Positions 1-5,516 of a stretch of DNA of 11,210 nt are shown one piece after another. How positions within the stretch are numbered: position 1 is the stretch's first letter; each line of letters begins with the position of its first letter. The notes beneath the pieces are model-generated. The model searched no databases. It was not told the origin of the DNA and saw only the letters and a list, made by a program, of their open reading frames with translations. The position numbers and the translations under genes were made by a program. This stretch comes from Oscillatoria sp. Prado101 (lineage in GTDB: Bacteria > Cyanobacteriota > Cyanobacteriia > Cyanobacteriales > Oscillatoriaceae): the NCBI GenBank assembly GCA_025454445.1, contig JALOOK010000085.1, forward strand, positions 1 to 11,210, in the 5' to 3' direction.

Positions 1-587
1 AACTTCTCGCCGCTGAGGATAAAAATTGGATTGACTGCGGCAAAAACTTGATGGTTGCCCCGCGTCTCAAGCCGGTTAACAGCGGACTGCACCACCTCAA
101 TATTGCGGACTTGCAGTTCGGCAAAGCTTTCTGAAATCGAGTAGAGACTCTCCAGATTGCCCGCTGTGGCCACAATCCGGCCTTTGGGCAGCAGGTACTG
201 CCACACTTCTTTGAGCATAGTTTTGATCGGGCGTCCTCCCTCAATGCAAACCCGCTGCGGTCTTTCCGGCAAGTCTTTGAGACATTCTGGGGCGCTGCCA
301 AAAATCACTTCTACATTGCCGAGCCCAAAAATTTCGCAGTTGCGGCGGATCAGGCTGACCACTTCCTCATCCCGCTCCACCGCCACAATCCGTCCTTGGG
401 GACACAGCAACCCACTCTCCACAGGAATCGTGCCGGTGCCGGCTCCAATGTCCCAGAGCACGGAATCTGGCATTAGCCGCAACTGGGAGACAATCAGCAG
501 CCGCACTTCCCGCTTGCTGAGGGGAATCCCAGGCAGCCGCTCGAACAGCTCATCCGGAATACCAGGGGTAACGTAAGGCCATAGCAT
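1..587 (-). CDS. cbiT: Cobalt-precorrin-6B C15-methyltransferase (decarboxylating), CbiT; C-terminal end cut by window
   Basis: SAM-dependent methyltransferase of cobalamin (corrin ring) biosynthesis. It methylates C15 and removes the C12 acetate carboxylate of precorrin-6B/7-type intermediates in the cytoplasm. The ATG at 587-585 gives 195 readable residues, and the family is about 200 residues, so only a few codons are missing at the left edge. The N-terminus (MLWPYVTPGIPDELF) and the PLSKREVR segment at residues 22-29 are typical of CbiT. The SAM-binding loop DIGAGTGT lies at residues 47-54, the ribose-binding acidic residue at E71, and the IEGG motif at 115-118. A GTG at 600 is in another frame and meets a stop quickly, so the ATG is preferred. 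The Shine-Dalgarno is weak (AGGGTG about 10 bases upstream). The upstream 40 bases are very AT-rich, which fits its own promoter. It follows the decarboxylase gene on the same strand after 324 bases and is probably a separate transcription unit. Confidence 0.93.
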   Translation of the reverse strand, partial: MLWPYVTPGIPDELFERLPGIPLSKREVRLLIVSQLRLMPDSVLWDIGAGTGTIPVESGLLCPQGRIVAVERDEEVVSLIRRNCEIFGLGNVEVIFGSAPECLKDLPERPQRVCIEGGRPIKTMLKEVWQYLLPKGRIVATAGNLESLYSISESFAELQVRNIEVVQSAVNRLETRGNHQVFAAVNPIFILSGEK

Positions 588-677
588 AAAAAGTTTTCAC
601 CCTGTAAATTCTTAATAATTAATTTTCAATTGTTAGCTCCGCGAGCCATTAGCCTGCTGACAGCTGACCGTTTGTAG

Positions 678-694
678 TTGGGCTGCACGCCCAA
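678..694. repeat. Small perfect hairpin, 6-bp stem
   Basis: TTGGGC (678-683) and GCCCAA (689-694) are exact inverted repeats around the loop TGCAC. One flanking G-T wobble extends the stem. No T-tract follows on either strand, so it is not a standard terminator. Its role is unknown. Confidence 0.5.
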
Positions 695-844
695 TCAGCG
701 GGCTTCGTAGAGGCGCATAACCCTCTTTTGTCACTTTAAGGCAATTTAACGAATTTGCGCCATTTCAGGCAACGACAGATTGGGCTTTCACCCTTGTGTG
801 ACAGAAGAGGGATAATTTTCATCGGTGGCGCTCAAGGCGCTGCA

Positions 845-906
845 GTAGGGGCGGGTTTACCAACATCTGAACTTCGTAGAGATATTTTAAGTGAACCCGC
901 CCCTAC
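845..906. repeat. Fold-back repeat element (GTAGGGGCGGGTT arms), possible transcript end
   Basis: GTAGGGGCGGGTT at 845-857 and AACCCGCCCCTAC at 894-906 are perfect 13-bp inverted repeats. With a G-U wobble and two more pairs the stem reaches 16 bp (845-860 with 891-906) around a 30-base loop. From general familiarity, elements with these arms recur between genes in many cyanobacterial genomes and look like small MITE- or REP-type repeats. No second copy is present in this window. It starts six bases past the decarboxylase stop codon on that transcript, so it could also shield the mRNA 3' end or help termination, although no T-tract follows. Confidence 0.7.
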
Positions 907-911
907 ACCCC

Positions 912-2390
912 TCACTTTCGCAGAACCTTTAACGTTTGCAAGCTGGGGTCGCCACACCCTGTTATTGTCCCACCTGAGCTTAGCACCCGCTGCAGGTAGT
1001 CGAGGGCAGCTTTTGTAATCATTTCACCGGGCACCAGCACCGGCACCCCCGGCGGGTAGGGACAAACTATCTCGGCACTGATCTTATGGCACGCTTGAAA
1101 AACCGGCACCGTTTCTGTCTCGGCAAAGAAGGCTTGACGGGGGGTGAGGGCAACTGGCGCGGGGGAACACCGCAGCACCGGCACACCGGCACAGGACAAT
1201 CCCGCCTTTGGTTTGCTGTGTTTCTCCGCTAGTGTGGTTAAAGCTCCCACCAACTGCTCAATATCTGCCGGCGTGTTGCCCAGACTGAGGATAAATGTCA
1301 GCTGCCGCAGGCAAGGCAACTCAGCTGTAACGCCCAGCTGCCGGTGCAGGATCTGATCCGCTTCATACCCGCTCAACCCCAAACCGGCAACGCTCACCGT
1401 TAGCCGCGTCCGGTCGAGGGCGACAAATCCGGGCGTCACCGCCTCGGGTGATGGGGGTTCTAACACCGACAGTCCCGGAAGGTGGGCCAACCGGCTTCTG
1501 GCTCCCTCAGCCAGACGCAGCGTCTGCGCCAGAAGTTGCTCCCCCTGTGTGGCCATTTGCTGCCGCGTCGCATCCAAAGACGCCAGCAGCAGATAGCTGG
1601 GACTGGTGGATTGCACCAGCTGCAAAGCTTGGCTGAGGCGCTGCCGGTCTATCCGGTCGCCCCCGACGTGCAGCATCGATGCCTGGGTGATGGCGGACAG
1701 TACCTTGTGGGCCGACTGCACAGTCAAATCCGCACCGGCAGCCAGCGCAGGCGATGGCAAGTCCGGATGAAAGGCAAAATGGGGGCCGTGGGCTTCATCC
1801 ACCAGCAAAGGGATGCCGTGCCGGTGCGCCAGTTCAGCAATAGCCGCCAGATCCCCGCAAACCCCGTGATAAGTGGGGTAAACCACCATCACCGCCTTAG
1901 CGTCCCCATGCCGGTCGAGGGCTGCCGCCACCGCTGCCGGCGTGATGCTGTTGGCCAAATCCCAAGCCGGGTCGTATTCAGGACTGACGAACACCGGCAC
2001 CGCACCCGAGAGAACCAGACCGGAAATCGCTGACCTGTGAACATTCCGAGGCAGAATGATTTTGTCACCGGCAGCGCAGGTCGCCAAAATTGAAGCAATA
2101 ATTCCAGCCGTCGAACCATTGACAAGAAACCAAGTTTGTGCTGCGCCAAACGCCTCAGCTGCCAGTTGCTGCGCTTCTCGGATCGCGCCCTCTGGGGCAA
2201 ACAAATTATCCAGTTCTGGGAGTTCCGGCAAATCCGCTTCAAACACTGTCTTCCCCAGCAAATCAGCAAGCGACTGGGGAATGCCCCGCCCCCGCTTGTG
2301 CCCAGGGGCGTAGAAGGGGGCGTGCCTGAGGCGGGCGAGTTCTTGCAGGGCTTCCAGTAAAGGCGCTCTAGTTTGGTCTTGCGGGGGCAA
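912..2390 (-). CDS. PLP-dependent Orn/Lys/Arg decarboxylase family protein (short type)
   Basis: Fold-type I PLP enzyme that decarboxylates a basic amino acid (arginine, lysine or ornithine) to a polyamine precursor or diamine; the substrate cannot be read from sequence. With the TTG start at 2390 it has 492 residues, matching the short (about 480-residue) cyanobacterial and Bacillus SpeA-like class without the response-regulator-like wing domain. Visible motifs, in this numbering, are HAPFYAPGHKRG near residues 23-34, VNGSTAGI near 90, the aspartate of VDEAHG (D198) for the PLP pyridine nitrogen, and QSAHKVL with Schiff-base lysine K229. The C-terminal ICPYPPGVPVLVPGE-like signature (VCPYPPG here) is also present. 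The frame stays open upstream to a GTG at 2594, but those extra 68 residues do not resemble the family and overlap a hairpin-rich stretch. TTG 2390 has GGAA about nine bases upstream; TTG 2405 is the alternative. The function is firm, the exact start is not. Confidence 0.9.
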   Translation of the reverse strand: MPPQDQTRAPLLEALQELARLRHAPFYAPGHKRGRGIPQSLADLLGKTVFEADLPELPELDNLFAPEGAIREAQQLAAEAFGAAQTWFLVNGSTAGIIASILATCAAGDKIILPRNVHRSAISGLVLSGAVPVFVSPEYDPAWDLANSITPAAVAAALDRHGDAKAVMVVYPTYHGVCGDLAAIAELAHRHGIPLLVDEAHGPHFAFHPDLPSPALAAGADLTVQSAHKVLSAITQASMLHVGGDRIDRQRLSQALQLVQSTSPSYLLLASLDATRQQMATQGEQLLAQTLRLAEGARSRLAHLPGLSVLEPPSPEAVTPGFVALDRTRLTVSVAGLGLSGYEADQILHRQLGVTAELPCLRQLTFILSLGNTPADIEQLVGALTTLAEKHSKPKAGLSCAGVPVLRCSPAPVALTPRQAFFAETETVPVFQACHKISAEIVCPYPPGVPVLVPGEMITKAALDYLQRVLSSGGTITGCGDPSLQTLKVLRK

Positions 2391-2527
2391 TTTATCAGTT
2401 TCCAATCGGCGCAGTGGGGGTGGTTGGCGTCCGTAGCTGTCAAGCTCACATTTTACAGCACTTCCAAATAATTTGTCACACCCCTCTCGCTTTTCTTCCC
2501 TTGGCGTTCTAAGAAAGCGGGAAGCCC

Positions 2528-2568
2528 ACCGCTCCTTACGGAGCTTGCGTCTATGGCTCAGGAGCGGT
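2528..2568. repeat. Nested inverted repeats in the decarboxylase leader
   Basis: ACCGCTCC (2528-2535) pairs with GGAGCGGT (2561-2568). An alternative shorter hairpin uses GCTCC (2531-2535) and GGAGC (2540-2544) around TTAC. The two stems share the same arm and so exclude each other. The element sits between the probable promoter and the probable start codon of the decarboxylase gene. It may be a remnant of a mobile-element end or a leader structure; the sequence does not decide. Confidence 0.5.
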
Positions 2569-2606
2569 TTATTAAATACACTAATTTTCCCCACTCAACA
2601 AGACCC

Positions 2607-2634
2607 CATATATTTGATTGTAACTGGGCGTCAA
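2607..2634 (-). promoter_or_regulatory. Probable promoter of the decarboxylase gene
   Basis: On the minus strand TTGACG (2634-2629) is followed after 16 bases by TATATG (2612-2607), a reasonable -35/-10 pair. The start point would fall near 2600. That leaves a leader of about 210 bases to the TTG 2390 start, and it would also place the GTG at 2594 almost at the 5' end with no ribosome site. Confidence 0.4.
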
Positions 2635-2690
2635 ACCGGCTTTCTGCGGGGCTATTTTAGCTTTATTATTCCAGGGCCGGTATAAAACGG

Positions 2691-2713
2691 AGCACAGCCT
2701 TGACGGCTGTGCT
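2691..2713 (-). terminator. Likely factor-independent terminator of the small secreted-protein gene
   Basis: AGCACAGCC (2691-2699) and GGCTGTGCT (2705-2713) form a perfect 9-bp stem with a 5-base loop. On the minus strand it is followed by CCGTTTTATA, a short T-run three bases after the stem. It lies 27 bases past the stop codon of the 2741-3103 gene and separates it from the decarboxylase gene. Confidence 0.65.
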
Positions 2714-2740
2714 GCGGAGTTTGGAAAAAGCCAGTGAGGA

Positions 2741-3103
2741 TTATTTAAAGTTGAGGGCAGTCTCCTTGCAAACGTCTATCTTGTACAAGTCGGTGGACTT
2801 GCCATCTTCATATTCTGCCCGGACATCAAAGACGCAGCCTGCATCAGAACCACCGTAGTCAGCGGGGTTCCACTCGAAGTCCACCTTCTCGCGGTCAGGC
2901 ACGGGGGCGATGCCGTCGAGTTCGTTCTGGCCCCACGTTTGCTTGTCGGGCGGGGACATATAAAGTGCGGTCATGTTCTTGCCGCTGTTGTTGATCACCG
3001 AGATTTTGATGATCTCTTGAGCCAGGGCGCTGCCGGCCAGCGTTACCAGTGGCAGGGCCAAGGTGGCAGCGAGGCTGAGGTTGCGGAACGATTTGTGAGC
3101 CAT
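2741..3103 (-). CDS. Small secreted protein of unknown function with Sec signal peptide
   Basis: 120 residues from the ATG at 3103-3101, which has AGGA ten bases upstream. A TTG further up (3148) would add 15 residues in front of a clean signal peptide, so it is not chosen. Residues 1-28 form a signal peptide: basic MAHKSFRN, a hydrophobic stretch, then SALA with likely cleavage before QE at 29. The mature part is about 92 residues and acidic. It begins with a hydrophobic strand (IIKISVINNSG) followed by NMTALYMSPPDKQTWG, and ends with the pattern CVFDVRAEYEDG...YKIDVC. C90 and C112 could form a disulfide outside the cytoplasm. The pattern recalls small exported proteins I associate with cyanobacteria, but I know no function for them. 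The gene is divergent from ychF, with 126 bases between the starts, and has its own terminator. Confidence 0.85.
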   Translation of the reverse strand: MAHKSFRNLSLAATLALPLVTLAGSALAQEIIKISVINNSGKNMTALYMSPPDKQTWGQNELDGIAPVPDREKVDFEWNPADYGGSDAGCVFDVRAEYEDGKSTDLYKIDVCKETALNFK

Positions 3104-3229
3104 TGGCACAGATTTCCTGAAGTTAATAGATTTTTCAGTCGTGGTCAAAGCACCCTGGAAGGCACCGCTCCCGATATGCCCGTGATAGGTTTTGGTATCC
3201 TGACAAAGGTGATACGTTGCTAAACTGCC

Positions 3230-4321
3230 ATGCTGAGAGCCGGGATTGTCGGACTGCCTAATGTTGGTAAATCTACCTTATTTAATGCCTTGGTGGCAAA
3301 TGCCAAGGCTGCTGCGGCTAATTTTCCTTTTTGCACCATTGAGCCGAATGTCGGCGTGGTTGCCGTGCCAGACGAGCGGTTAAACGTGCTGGCCAAACTT
3401 TCGGCGTCGAAGCAAATTGTACCCGCACGCATCGAGTTTGTCGATATTGCCGGTTTGGTCAAGGGTGCCAGCCAGGGAGAAGGGCTGGGCAACCAGTTTC
3501 TGTCCCACATCCGGGAAGTGGATGCCATTGTCCATGTGGTGCGCTGTTTCGAGAATGACGACATTATCCACGTTGCCGGCAATGTTGACCCAGAGCGGGA
3601 TATTGAAATCATTAATTTGGAGCTGGCTTTGGCCGATCTGGCCCAGGTTGAGCGGCGTATCGAGCGCACCCGCAAGCAAGCTCGCACCAGTAAGGAAGCT
3701 CAGGTGGAACTGGGAGCGCTGGAAAAACTGGCGGCTGCCTTGAATCAGGGCAAGCAGGCGCGGCAAGTGAGTTTGACGGCTGAGGAGGCGGAATCTGTAT
3801 TGGCGCTGAATTTGCTCACCGGCAAGCCGATTATCTATGCCGCCAATGTGTCTGAGGATGATTTGGCGGCGGGAAACCAGTGGGTGGAGCGGGTGCGCTC
3901 GATAGCGGCGGCACAAAAGGCCCAAGTTGTGGTGGTTTCGGCGCAAGTTGAGTCGGAACTGGTCGATTTGCCCGAAGAGGAGCGGGCTGACTTCCTGGAA
4001 TCCCTGGGGGTTGAGGAAGGCGGGCTGAAATCCCTGATCCGAGCTACTTATCAACTGTTGGGCTTGCGGACATTTTTGACCACCGGCCCCGAGGAAACCC
4101 GCGCTTGGACAATTAAGGCAGGGATGCTAGCGCCGCAGGCTGCCGGTGTGATTCACTCTGACTTTGAGCGGGGCTTCATTCGCGCGGAGACGGTTGCTTA
4201 CCGGGATCTCGTGGGTGCCGGTTCGATGAGCGCTGCTAGGGAAAAAGGCTTGCTCCGCAGTGAGGGCAAGGATTATCTGGTGCAGGAAGGCGATGTGATG
4301 CTGTTCCGGTTTAATGTCTGA
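3230..4321 (+). CDS. ychF: Redox-regulated ATPase YchF (Obg family)
   Basis: Universally conserved P-loop ATPase that binds ribosomes and is linked to translation and oxidative-stress responses. It has 363 residues, the usual family length. The Walker A/G1 is GLPNVGKS at residues 8-15. The G3 is DIAGL at 72-76, with the hydrophobic residue after the glycine that marks HAS-type GTPases. The G4 position reads NVSE (206-209) instead of NKxD, the change that gives YchF its ATP preference. The central coiled-coil insert (about 125-195) and the C-terminal TGS-like domain (about 280-363, ending DVMLFRFNV) are intact. The Shine-Dalgarno is weak. It appears to be transcribed alone. Confidence 0.97.
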   Translation: MLRAGIVGLPNVGKSTLFNALVANAKAAAANFPFCTIEPNVGVVAVPDERLNVLAKLSASKQIVPARIEFVDIAGLVKGASQGEGLGNQFLSHIREVDAIVHVVRCFENDDIIHVAGNVDPERDIEIINLELALADLAQVERRIERTRKQARTSKEAQVELGALEKLAAALNQGKQARQVSLTAEEAESVLALNLLTGKPIIYAANVSEDDLAAGNQWVERVRSIAAAQKAQVVVVSAQVESELVDLPEEERADFLESLGVEEGGLKSLIRATYQLLGLRTFLTTGPEETRAWTIKAGMLAPQAAGVIHSDFERGFIRAETVAYRDLVGAGSMSAAREKGLLRSEGKDYLVQEGDVMLFRFNV

Positions 4322-4400
4322 GTTGCGCCCTTGCCGATTTCCAAATTGCCTCTGATTCCTCAAAGGCTTCTAGGTGGGGCAGGCGGGCTGACGAGGGCAG

Positions 4401-4422
4401 GGACATCACCAGACAGATGTCC
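4401..4422. repeat. Hairpin downstream of ychF
   Basis: GGACATC (4401-4407) and GATGTCC (4416-4422) are exact inverted repeats around an 8-base loop; one G-U pair extends the stem. It lies 80 bases past the ychF stop codon. It is not followed by a T-run, so it is at best a non-canonical terminator or mRNA end stabiliser. Confidence 0.45.
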
Positions 4423-4532
4423 TACAAGAGGAGAAGGGAGGGCTGTCGGGCGACTTGTTGGGTAGATTTGCCTTCTGGCGATTCCCCTGCTATCATACAG
4501 TCGCAAGTGTGAAAATTGTAACAGGGGCAGGT

Positions 4533-4568
4533 AGCGGATCGTTAGTACAATATATGTAACTGATCGCT
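4533..4568. promoter_or_regulatory. Imperfect dyad around an AT-rich core, possible operator or promoter
   Basis: AGCGGATCGTTA (4533-4544) and TAACTGATCGCT (4557-4568) can pair over 11 bp with one single-base bulge on each side. The 12-base centre is GTACAATATATG, which includes TACAAT as a possible -10. A matching -35 at the right distance is not evident. It is about 260 bases upstream of the coiled-coil gene. Confidence 0.3.
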
Positions 4569-4814
4569 GCATCGGGGCAGAAATGGGCAATTTCTCCCGA
4601 AAAGGTTTCCGCTGTCGGGTTGCCTTTCCCCCGCTCCCCGCTTCCCCCTGTCCTGCCTGACTGCCCCGCACCCGGAAACGGGTGACAGACTTCAGCTCAG
4701 GTTGTACTGCCATTGCAGATCGGATGCAGGATCTCCTTGGAAATTACACTTAAGAGTTTAGAAGATTGCCCCCGATTACGGAGCTTAGGCAAGGGAGCGA
4801 TATTTAACCCAATT

Positions 4815-4820
4815 AGAGGT
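4815..4820 (+). promoter_or_regulatory. Ribosome binding site deciding the 4827 start
   Basis: AGAGGT ends six bases before the ATG at 4827. This is the best initiation context in the open frame that begins at 4713, and it fixes the protein start at MPEITKEEM. Confidence 0.7.
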
Positions 4821-4826
4821 GTACGA

Positions 4827-5438
4827 ATGCCGGAAATTACCAAAGAAGAAATGCGTGAAAGACTGGGCAATATTGACCAGATTCGCGATATTATATTTGG
4901 GGCTCAGATTCGCGATTTTAACAATCGCTTCGAGAAGCTGGAGACTGAATTGTCTGTGCTGCAGCAGGAAATGCACGATTACGCGGCACAGGTGAAGAGC
5001 ATTCTATCAACAGAGCTGCGGTCAGCGATTGAGTCTTTTGAGAAAAAACTCAAGTCTCTGACCATCACCACTCAGGAAGAAGCAACGGATATGCGGCAAC
5101 AGCTCGACCGCATAAACCGGAAATTTTCAACCAGCCTTGAAGCGCTGGATGAGGCGGTAGACAAACAGAACACCTCGATCCGCGACGAATTCGCGAGTAC
5201 AAGAGATCGGCTTCAAGATGAAGTTCGGAATCTGAGGAATCAGGTTTTTGATGAGCTGGAGAAACGCCTGACAATGATCAAAGGCGACAAGGTGTCTAAG
5301 GATGATATGGCAGAACTCCTGTTTGAACTTGGTATGCGGCTGAAAGGCACTGAGTTTGTTCCCGAGCTCAAAGAAGCAGCCGACACGAATCTGTACACAG
5401 ATGTGCGGTTAATAGAGCCAACGCCAAACTCAAAGTAG
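4827..5438 (+). CDS. Coiled-coil protein of unknown function, first gene of the OmpA/GTPase cluster
   Basis: 203 residues, soluble, with no signal peptide or membrane segment. Residues 19-38 contain the pattern IRDIIFGAQIRDF, where IFG, D30 and F31 are matched by a segment in the next protein. From about residue 30 to 150 the sequence is almost all heptad-like, charged and helical, with few prolines or glycines, as expected of a long coiled coil. The C-terminal part KVSKDDMAELLFELGMRLKG (155-174) looks like a small separate conserved module, and the tail is probably disordered. The OmpA-family gene follows after 78 bases on the same strand, so the two are likely co-transcribed. I do not recognise a named family. 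An assembly or partner protein for the OmpA-family protein is the reasonable inference. Confidence 0.88.
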   Translation: MPEITKEEMRERLGNIDQIRDIIFGAQIRDFNNRFEKLETELSVLQQEMHDYAAQVKSILSTELRSAIESFEKKLKSLTITTQEEATDMRQQLDRINRKFSTSLEALDEAVDKQNTSIRDEFASTRDRLQDEVRNLRNQVFDELEKRLTMIKGDKVSKDDMAELLFELGMRLKGTEFVPELKEAADTNLYTDVRLIEPTPNSK

Positions 5439-5516
5439 AGACAAGGGTAGGTGGCGTCTCCACACCTCGCGAGTGAGAACGGGGGTAGAGGATCTCAATT
5501 TTAGGGATGGCAGAGT

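Larger units (their letters stand above)
588..911. other. Non-coding stretch between the decarboxylase and cbiT genes
   Basis: I see no gene here. The part next to cbiT (about 600-640) is AT-rich and could hold the cbiT promoter on the minus strand. A TTGAAA stands near the right place for a -35 box, but no convincing -10 accompanies it. The rest contains a short perfect hairpin (678-694) and a long fold-back repeat (845-906) ending six bases from the decarboxylase stop codon. An 87-codon plus-strand frame across 755-1018 is not gene-like: it spans the fold-back repeat and overlaps the end of the decarboxylase gene antisense. Confidence 0.6.
4322..4826. other. Long non-coding stretch upstream of the coiled-coil/OmpA/GTPase genes
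   Basis: About 500 bases without a convincing gene. It holds a hairpin shortly after ychF (4401-4422), an AT-rich imperfect dyad (4533-4568), and several scattered GGGCAG copies (near 4375, 4395, 4524 and 4573). A pyrimidine-rich segment (about 4620-4670) follows. The reading frame of the next gene stays open back to 4713, but the first 38 codons lack the protein's helical character and the ribosome site favours 4827. A promoter for the downstream genes should lie here, though I see no pair of boxes I would commit to. Confidence 0.5.

Noticed and set aside
755..1018. 87-codon plus-strand frame
   Set aside because: It runs across the fold-back repeat and into the antisense of the decarboxylase C-terminus. 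It has no ribosome site or protein-like composition.
1482..2033. 183-codon plus-strand frame
   Set aside because: Entirely antisense to the decarboxylase gene, whose frame carries all catalytic motifs.
3380..4054. 224-codon minus-strand frame
   Set aside because: Antisense to ychF, which is intact and full length.
4545..4558. NtcA-like site
   Set aside because: The sequence reads GTA-N8-GTA, not the required GTA-N8-TAC.
4713..4826. N-terminal extension of the coiled-coil protein by 38 codons
   Set aside because: The ATG at 4827 has a good AGAGGT ribosome site at six bases. The extension lacks the protein's helical character and the start at 4713 has no such site.
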